Shown here in pieces: positions 13,697 to 18,064 of a stretch of DNA of 18,064 nucleotides. The DNA lies in the NCBI GenBank assembly GCA_022706165.1, contig JAKJDA010000012.1, forward strand, positions 1-18,064. The letters are read 5' to 3'. A model generated the notes under the pieces. The model worked only from the letters and a program-made list of their open reading frames with translations, was not told the origin of the DNA and did no database searches. The position numbers were made by a program, and so were the translations under genes. Origin of the DNA: Candidatus Hydrogenedentota bacterium (GTDB lineage: Bacteria; Hydrogenedentota; Hydrogenedentia; Hydrogenedentales; SLHB01). Within the stretch, counting starts at the first letter, position 1; each line of letters opens with the position of its first letter.

Positions 13697-14781
13697 ATGA
13701 CGCGCGGGGGTGTGCATACTCGCTTGAAAATACTGCATGTCTATAAGGATTTCGATCCGCCCATTCGTGGGGGAATGGAGCGTCATGTCGCGCTCATGTG
13801 CCGCTATCAGAGCCAGTGGGCGGAAGTGGAGGCGCTGACGTGCAGCCGCTCCATGTGGACGCGCCGGGCGTTTCGCGATGGCACGCGCGTCACGGAAGTG
13901 GGCGAATGGGGCCGTTTCCAGAGCGCGCCCATTGCGCCGTTGTTCCCCTGGCACCTGCGAAAGCTCCAGGCCGACATCATCGTGGCGCACGTGCCCAACC
14001 CCACGGCGGAGCTTAGTTATCTGATAGGCCGTCCCCAAGGCCGGCTCATCGTGCGCTATCAGAGCGACGTGGTGCGTCAGGCCGCGGCCATGCGCTTCTA
14101 TGGCCCGTTTCAAATGACATTTCTGCGCAAAGCTGCTATGATTCTCGTCGCATCCGAACAGTACCTCGCGACCTCGCCCACGCTTCAGGCCGTGCGCAAT
14201 CGGTGCGTCGTTGTGCCGTTGGGCATTGTCCCCGAGGATTTTCAACGCCCTGATGCGGCGAGTATGTTCTATTTCTGGGGATGCATCGCTACTACAAGGG
14301 GTTGGAGTATTTGGTGCGCGCCGCTCCGTCGATCCGGGCGATGATCGTGATGGCCGGCGGCGGACCGCAGCGTCCGTATTGCGAGTCGTTGACGCGCACG
14401 CTCGGGGCGAATATCGTGTTCCCGGGCACGCTCTCGCACGAGGAGGCGGTGGACCATTTGCATGGGTGCGCGGTGTTCGTCTTTCCTTCCGTCGCGCGCA
14501 GCGAGGCGTATGGAATATCGATGCTCGAAGCGCATGCCTGCGGCAAGCCGGTCGTGGCGACGACGCTGGGAACGGGAGTCGAGTTCGTGAATCTTCACGG
14601 GCAAACGGGGCTCAACGTGCCCCCGCGCGATCCGGCGGCGTTGGCCGAGGCCGTGAATGCGCTGTTGGCTGATCCGGAGTTGCGGGCTCGCATGGGGGCA
14701 TTCGCGCAGCGGCGGGTCGAAACCGAATTGCACGCGGCAACGATTGCGCGCCGCGAGTTTGAATTGTACCAACAAGCCTGA
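13697..14781 (+). pseudogene. Family 4 glycosyltransferase, split by a frame change near 14255
   Basis: Two open frames make up one GT-B glycosyltransferase. The first part (from ATG 13697; GTG 13712 or TTG 13724 are alternatives because the conserved domain begins L-K-I-L-H-V-Y-K-D-F-D) carries the acceptor half: P-P-I-R-G-G-M-E-R-H, I-V-A-H-V-P-N-P, R-Y-Q-S-D-V-V, ending V-V-P-L-G-I-V-P-E-D-F. The second part, in the next frame, resumes as G-E-Y-V-L-F-L-G-M-H-R-Y-Y-K-G-L-E-Y-L and holds the donor site S-E-A-Y-G-I-S-M-L-E (E-x7-E). The second frame is closed just upstream by TGA 14251-14253, so the change falls near 14254-14260. Compared with relatives, about 10-15 linker residues also seem missing, suggesting a 3n+1 nt deletion. 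No slippery heptamer is visible. It is a real mutation or an assembly error. Confidence 0.8.
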
Positions 14782-14810
14782 CGGCGCGACGCCGCGGGCG
14801 TGAAACATGC

Positions 14811-15965
14811 ATGGCAAACTGGTATCTCATATACGCATACGCCTTGGGCTTTTCGTTCCTGGTTTCGGGCGCCATCACGGAAATTGTCCGGCGCCTGGCG
14901 CTGCGTTGGGGCCTGCTGGACCATCCCGGCGAACGCAAGGTTCATCGCAATCCAATCCCGTTGATGGGCGGCGTCGCCATTTTCCTGACGTTCTACCTCA
15001 CCATCGGCTTTCATCTGCTCCAGTTGGGCCCCGTCCGCAAGTTCGGCATCGAAGCGTTCCTGCCCAACCTTCAGTACGGGTTCGAGTGGTACCGCGCGAA
15101 CGTTCTGTCTTTTTTGGGCGGAAGCGTGATGCTCAAGCTCCTGGGTCTATTCTCCGGAAGCCTGGTCATTTTCGTTCTGGGCGTGATTGACGACATCAAG
15201 CCGTTGAGCCCCGAAAAGAAACTGATCGGGCAAATTCTCGCCGCGTCTCTCCTTGTTTCGTTCGGCATCCGGCTTGAGTTGTTCGTCGTGACGCCATGGA
15301 TTACGGGGCCGGTGACGGTGTTGTGGCTGGTGCTGATGATCAACTCGCTCAATTTTCTCGACAACATGGACGGACTGTGCGGCGGGGTTTCGATCATCGC
15401 CGCGTTATCGTTCTTTTTCTGCTTGTTTCCCAATGGCCATACCTTCGTGTGCGTGATATTGATGGTGTTTATCGGAAGCGTCGGCGGGTTTCTCTATCAC
15501 AACCTCAACCCCGCCCGGATATTCATGGGCGACGCAGGATCGATGTTCTGCGGCCTTTTTTTGGGCACGGTGTCCGTGCTCGGAACCTTCTACCAAGAAG
15601 GCACGCCTTCCCGGGTGGCCATCGCAGCCCCTTTGCTGGCGTTGAGCGTTCCGCTGTTCGATACGTGCAGCGTCCTGTACATCCGGTGGCGAAACGGCGA
15701 ATCGCTCATGAAGGGCGACAAACGCCATTTCTCGCACCGCCTGGTTGATCTTGGAATGACCCATGGACAGGCGGTCGAGTTCATCTATTTGGTCGCGATC
15801 ATCGCTGGACTTGGCGCGATGTTGCTGCCCATGGTCAGTCCGATGGGGACCATCGTCATTATCGTGCAGACGTTGGGACTCTTTTGCATCATTGCCATGT
15901 TGATGCACATCGCCAATCAACGGAGAGAAACCCGTCGTGAGCAAGAAGACGCCCGCCCGGAATAA
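14811..15965 (+). CDS. WecA/TagO-like polyprenyl-phosphate sugar-1-phosphate transferase
   Basis: A 384-residue polytopic protein with about ten hydrophobic helices. Family motifs are intact: L-L-D-H-P-G-E-R-K-V-H-R at 35-46, G-G at 53-54, V-I-D-D at 125-128 (Asp127/128, magnesium), the N-S-L-N-F-L-D-N-M-D-G-L loop at 178-189, F-M-G-D-A-G-S at 238-244, and the cytoplasmic H-F-S-H-R at 306-310. These define the UDP-sugar:undecaprenyl-phosphate transferase family that starts O-antigen, enterobacterial common antigen or teichoic acid units at the inner membrane. The His motif fits UDP-N-acetylhexosamine use. The gene begins 29 nt after the glycosyltransferase and its end overlaps the next gene by 29 nt. 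The ribosome site is weak. MraY is less likely given the HFSHR and GDAGS spacing and the context. Confidence 0.9.
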   Translation: MANWYLIYAYALGFSFLVSGAITEIVRRLALRWGLLDHPGERKVHRNPIPLMGGVAIFLTFYLTIGFHLLQLGPVRKFGIEAFLPNLQYGFEWYRANVLSFLGGSVMLKLLGLFSGSLVIFVLGVIDDIKPLSPEKKLIGQILAASLLVSFGIRLELFVVTPWITGPVTVLWLVLMINSLNFLDNMDGLCGGVSIIAALSFFFCLFPNGHTFVCVILMVFIGSVGGFLYHNLNPARIFMGDAGSMFCGLFLGTVSVLGTFYQEGTPSRVAIAAPLLALSVPLFDTCSVLYIRWRNGESLMKGDKRHFSHRLVDLGMTHGQAVEFIYLVAIIAGLGAMLLPMVSPMGTIVIIVQTLGLFCIIAMLMHIANQRRETRREQEDARPE

Positions 15966-18064
15966 CCGTTCTGACGGCGGCCAACCCGCCGTTCGTCCGG
16001 AGACGCCGCACAGCGCCGCGAACTGGCGGCATGCGGCGCTGCGCGAGCCCGCCGCGCTGCTGCTGGCGGCGACGATTGTCATGTGGCCGTTCCTGGATGG
16101 CATCACCTTCCCGCATATCAACAGCGCGTTTGTCATGGGGATTGCCGCATGTTTCGCCGTGTGGGCGGCTTGTCAGCTTTTTCGCGGTCCGCATGTCGCT
16201 TTGGGGCTTCCGGAGGGCCTGTTCGCCGCTTTGCTGGGCGTCATGCTGGTTACGGGACTCAATACGACGCAGGTGGACGGCACATACCGCGCGCTGCTCA
16301 ACTGGGGCGGTTTTTTTCTGCTTTTCCTTGTGAGCGCCAACGTAATGCGCAACAAGACGCTTCTCGGCCTTCTCCTGGGCCTATTCGTCGCCGTCAACCT
16401 TGCCGAGGCTCTCTGGAGCCTGGTGCATCTCGAGTACATCCTTCCCATGACGCGCGCGGCGGTGCTCAAGGATCCCGCGCTGCTGCGGACGTATTTCGGC
16501 ACGGATGTCTTGACCCCCGACATTGCCGATCGGTTAAACATGAATCGCGCTTTCGGGACGTTCCTTTTTCCCAATGCGCTTGGCGCGTTCATGGCGTTCG
16601 GCGTCGTGTTTGGTCTCGGCGCGGCCGGGGCCACGTGGCATGCGCTCCGTTCCTCGCGCCCCACGCCCCCCGTTTCCGGCGGATTTGCCGATCGGCTGGG
16701 CGCGCTGGCAGTCGCCATCGGCGCAGGCGCAGTTCTCTTCGGCGCAGGATGGTTTCTGTATTGGGTGGCCTATACGGTCACCTACGAGAATCAGCCCTGG
16801 ACGGCCCATCCGTGGGGGTGGGTATTCTTTGTGGGCGTTCTTCCGCTTGCCGGCGCGGGGTCGTGTTTCGCCCTCATCGCCGCGGGAGGGGTGTGGCGCG
16901 GCTGGCTCCGTGTGCAGTTGGCCGTCTTGGCGCTGCTCGCCTTGACCGCCCTCGCCACGTTGTGGTTCACGGCTTCGCGTGGGGCCATGATAGGCGTGGC
17001 GACCTCGTTGGCCGTTACGGGGGGATTGCTTGCCTATGCTCGTTCGTCTCATGCGAAAAGACGTTCGGGATTGGCGTACGCCCTCGTCGCGTTGCTCATG
17101 GGCGCGGCGGCTTTCGCATCGTTCACGGCATCCCCCGCTGTGTGGGCGCAGGAGGAGGCCGCCCCGGCATCGACGGCGACGCTCGACACACGGACGGAAG
17201 GCATTGCGCTGGAGGGCGTCGCCCCGACCTTGGCCAGCGGCGCGACGTTTCGGTTGCGGTTGAGTTATTGGAGAACCGGCCTGAGCATGTTTCTCGACAA
17301 TCCGCTTTCCGGGGTAGGCTTGGGCAATTTCGGCGTAAACTATCCCCGCTATCAGTCTCCCGCCGCTGGAAACGTCAAGCAGGCGCACAACGATTTCCTG
17401 CAGATGTTTTGCGAGACCGGTTTGGGCGGCGGTCTTCTTTTCCTTGCATTCTGGGGGCACTACCTGGCATGGGGCGGAGTTCGTATCTTTCTCGAACCTT
17501 CGGCAAGCCGGCGGTGGCTGTTGGCCGCTCTCTACGCAGCCACGTTGTCGTTTCTTGTGCACAGCGCCGGCGATTTCAACTTCTCGAACCCGAGTCTGGC
17601 CACATTTCAATATTTTCTCGCGGGCGCATTCCTCGCCGTGTCGCGCGGGACTTCGGGGATTTCCGCCAATCGCGTCAGCGTTTCCCTCGTTCTCGGGGGG
17701 CTGTTGGTGTTGGCGATGTTTGCCGCGGGCGCGGCGCTCCGCGCGCACCGTTCCGATTCCCTGTTCGGCCGCGACGTGCAGCACAACGCCTTGTTTGCGG
17801 TGGCTCAGTTTTTCTTCGAAGAAGTGAAGCCCGAGACCTATCGCGCGGACCAGGCTCCCGCGATCGGCATTTCCGAGGCGCGGGCGTTGCTTGGCGCGGA
17901 GGAGAATCTCGCCTCGATAGGCGTCATCCACGTGCCGATTCCAAACGGATCGCGCCCTCTCGCCAAGGATGAACCGCCGCCGCCCGGATCGTACCTGATC
18001 ATCTCCAACCCGTCCGCCGCGCAGCAGAAGGCGAAGCAGGCGATCATGGTCTGGATGGCTCGGG
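15937..18064 (+). CDS. O-antigen polymerase/ligase-like membrane protein, 3' incomplete
   Basis: The frame starts at GTG 15937, with GGAGAG about 9 nt upstream and a 29-nt overlap with the previous gene, and stays open to the window edge (709 residues seen). A charged N-terminus of about 40 residues leads into many hydrophobic helices. The Wzy/WaaL-type core is shown by T-A-S-R-G-A-M at 345-351 and G-V-G-L-G-N-F at 459-465, followed by Q-A-H-N-D-F-L-Q with His484 in the long periplasmic loop; these are the usual conserved Arg and His regions of the O-antigen ligase domain (PF04932-type). After the last helix (about residues 585-605) at least 100 soluble residues continue, an extension beyond the core fold. 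It would polymerise or ligate the lipid-linked glycan started by the neighbouring transferase. An internal ATG near 16078 would delete the tail before helix 1 and has no better ribosome site. Confidence 0.8.
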   Translation, partial: MSKKTPARNNRSDGGQPAVRPETPHSAANWRHAALREPAALLLAATIVMWPFLDGITFPHINSAFVMGIAACFAVWAACQLFRGPHVALGLPEGLFAALLGVMLVTGLNTTQVDGTYRALLNWGGFFLLFLVSANVMRNKTLLGLLLGLFVAVNLAEALWSLVHLEYILPMTRAAVLKDPALLRTYFGTDVLTPDIADRLNMNRAFGTFLFPNALGAFMAFGVVFGLGAAGATWHALRSSRPTPPVSGGFADRLGALAVAIGAGAVLFGAGWFLYWVAYTVTYENQPWTAHPWGWVFFVGVLPLAGAGSCFALIAAGGVWRGWLRVQLAVLALLALTALATLWFTASRGAMIGVATSLAVTGGLLAYARSSHAKRRSGLAYALVALLMGAAAFASFTASPAVWAQEEAAPASTATLDTRTEGIALEGVAPTLASGATFRLRLSYWRTGLSMFLDNPLSGVGLGNFGVNYPRYQSPAAGNVKQAHNDFLQMFCETGLGGGLLFLAFWGHYLAWGGVRIFLEPSASRRWLLAALYAATLSFLVHSAGDFNFSNPSLATFQYFLAGAFLAVSRGTSGISANRVSVSLVLGGLLVLAMFAAGAALRAHRSDSLFGRDVQHNALFAVAQFFFEEVKPETYRADQAPAIGISEARALLGAEENLASIGVIHVPIPNGSRPLAKDEPPPPGSYLIISNPSAAQQKAKQAIMVWMAR

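Noticed and set aside
14240..14262. Programmed -1 frameshift in the glycosyltransferase
   Set aside because: No slippery heptamer or strong downstream structure is visible, and linker residues seem missing, which fits a deletion better.
14782..14794. CGGCG-CGA-CGCCG hairpin as a terminator before the WecA-like gene
   Set aside because: Only 5 bp with no U-run, in a 29-nt gap between apparently co-transcribed genes.
16534..17931. Minus-strand frame of 465 codons
   Set aside because: Low-complexity, charged translation without motifs, antisense to the polymerase/ligase gene.
16083..17972. Plus-strand frame of 629 codons
   Set aside because: Arg/Gly/Ser-rich shadow of the true frame, which starts at GTG 15937 and has the O-antigen ligase motifs.

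Overview
The window reads as a piece of a GC-rich (about 60% G+C by eye) bacterial chromosome. The organism is probably a free-living or sediment-type Gram-negative bacterium from the Planctomycetes-like or Candidatus Hydrogenedentota-like part of the tree. That placement is inference. It rests on the gene mix: a sulfatase-fold hydrolase ending in a GYL-type tail, a secreted FG-GAP/VCBS protein, two MtaA-like members of the uroporphyrinogen decarboxylase (UroD) superfamily, a LolA homologue and a Wzx/Wzy-style polysaccharide locus. No rRNA, tRNA, CRISPR array, transposase or complete mobile element was seen.

Layout. (1) 1-1820, plus strand: the 3' end of a ketosynthase gene, a membrane-anchored NodB polysaccharide deacetylase and a LolA-like periplasmic carrier. 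Both junctions overlap (19 and 4 nt), so this is the tail of one operon and resembles the end of an aryl polyene/flexirubin-type cluster. (2) 1830-4011, minus strand: an IclR-family regulator followed by a sulfatase-superfamily enzyme that has Thr where sulfatases carry the formylglycine Cys. (3) 4012-4399: a strikingly AT-rich non-coding gap with a -35/-10 pair, an operator-like palindrome for iclR and further palindromes. (4) 4400-6520, minus: a secreted FG-GAP protein with nine calcium-loop motifs, divergent from (5) a plus-strand SAM methyltransferase (6632-7504). (6) 7505-7755: a gap with coding-like minus-strand sequence and a perfect hairpin, then a 613-residue exported orphan protein with TPR-like helices (7756-9597).

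(7) 9742-12300: two diverged UroD-superfamily genes transcribed away from each other. Their shared promoter region holds a perfect 16-bp palindrome that contains the -35 hexamers of both promoters. This is the cleanest regulatory structure in the window. A GH5-like secreted glycosidase (12372-13595) follows the plus-strand member. (8) 13697-18064: a family 4 glycosyltransferase interrupted by a frame change, a WecA/TagO-like initiating phosphoglycosyltransferase, and an O-antigen polymerase/ligase-like membrane protein (GTG start, overlapping) that runs off the window. Together these look like part of a surface polysaccharide locus.

Functionally the window is largely about the cell envelope and extracellular material: envelope lipid pigment (1), phosphate/sulfate ester or polysaccharide hydrolysis (2), secreted proteins (4, 6, 7) and surface glycan synthesis (8). 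A small methyl-transfer or catabolic unit (the UroD pair) sits in the middle.
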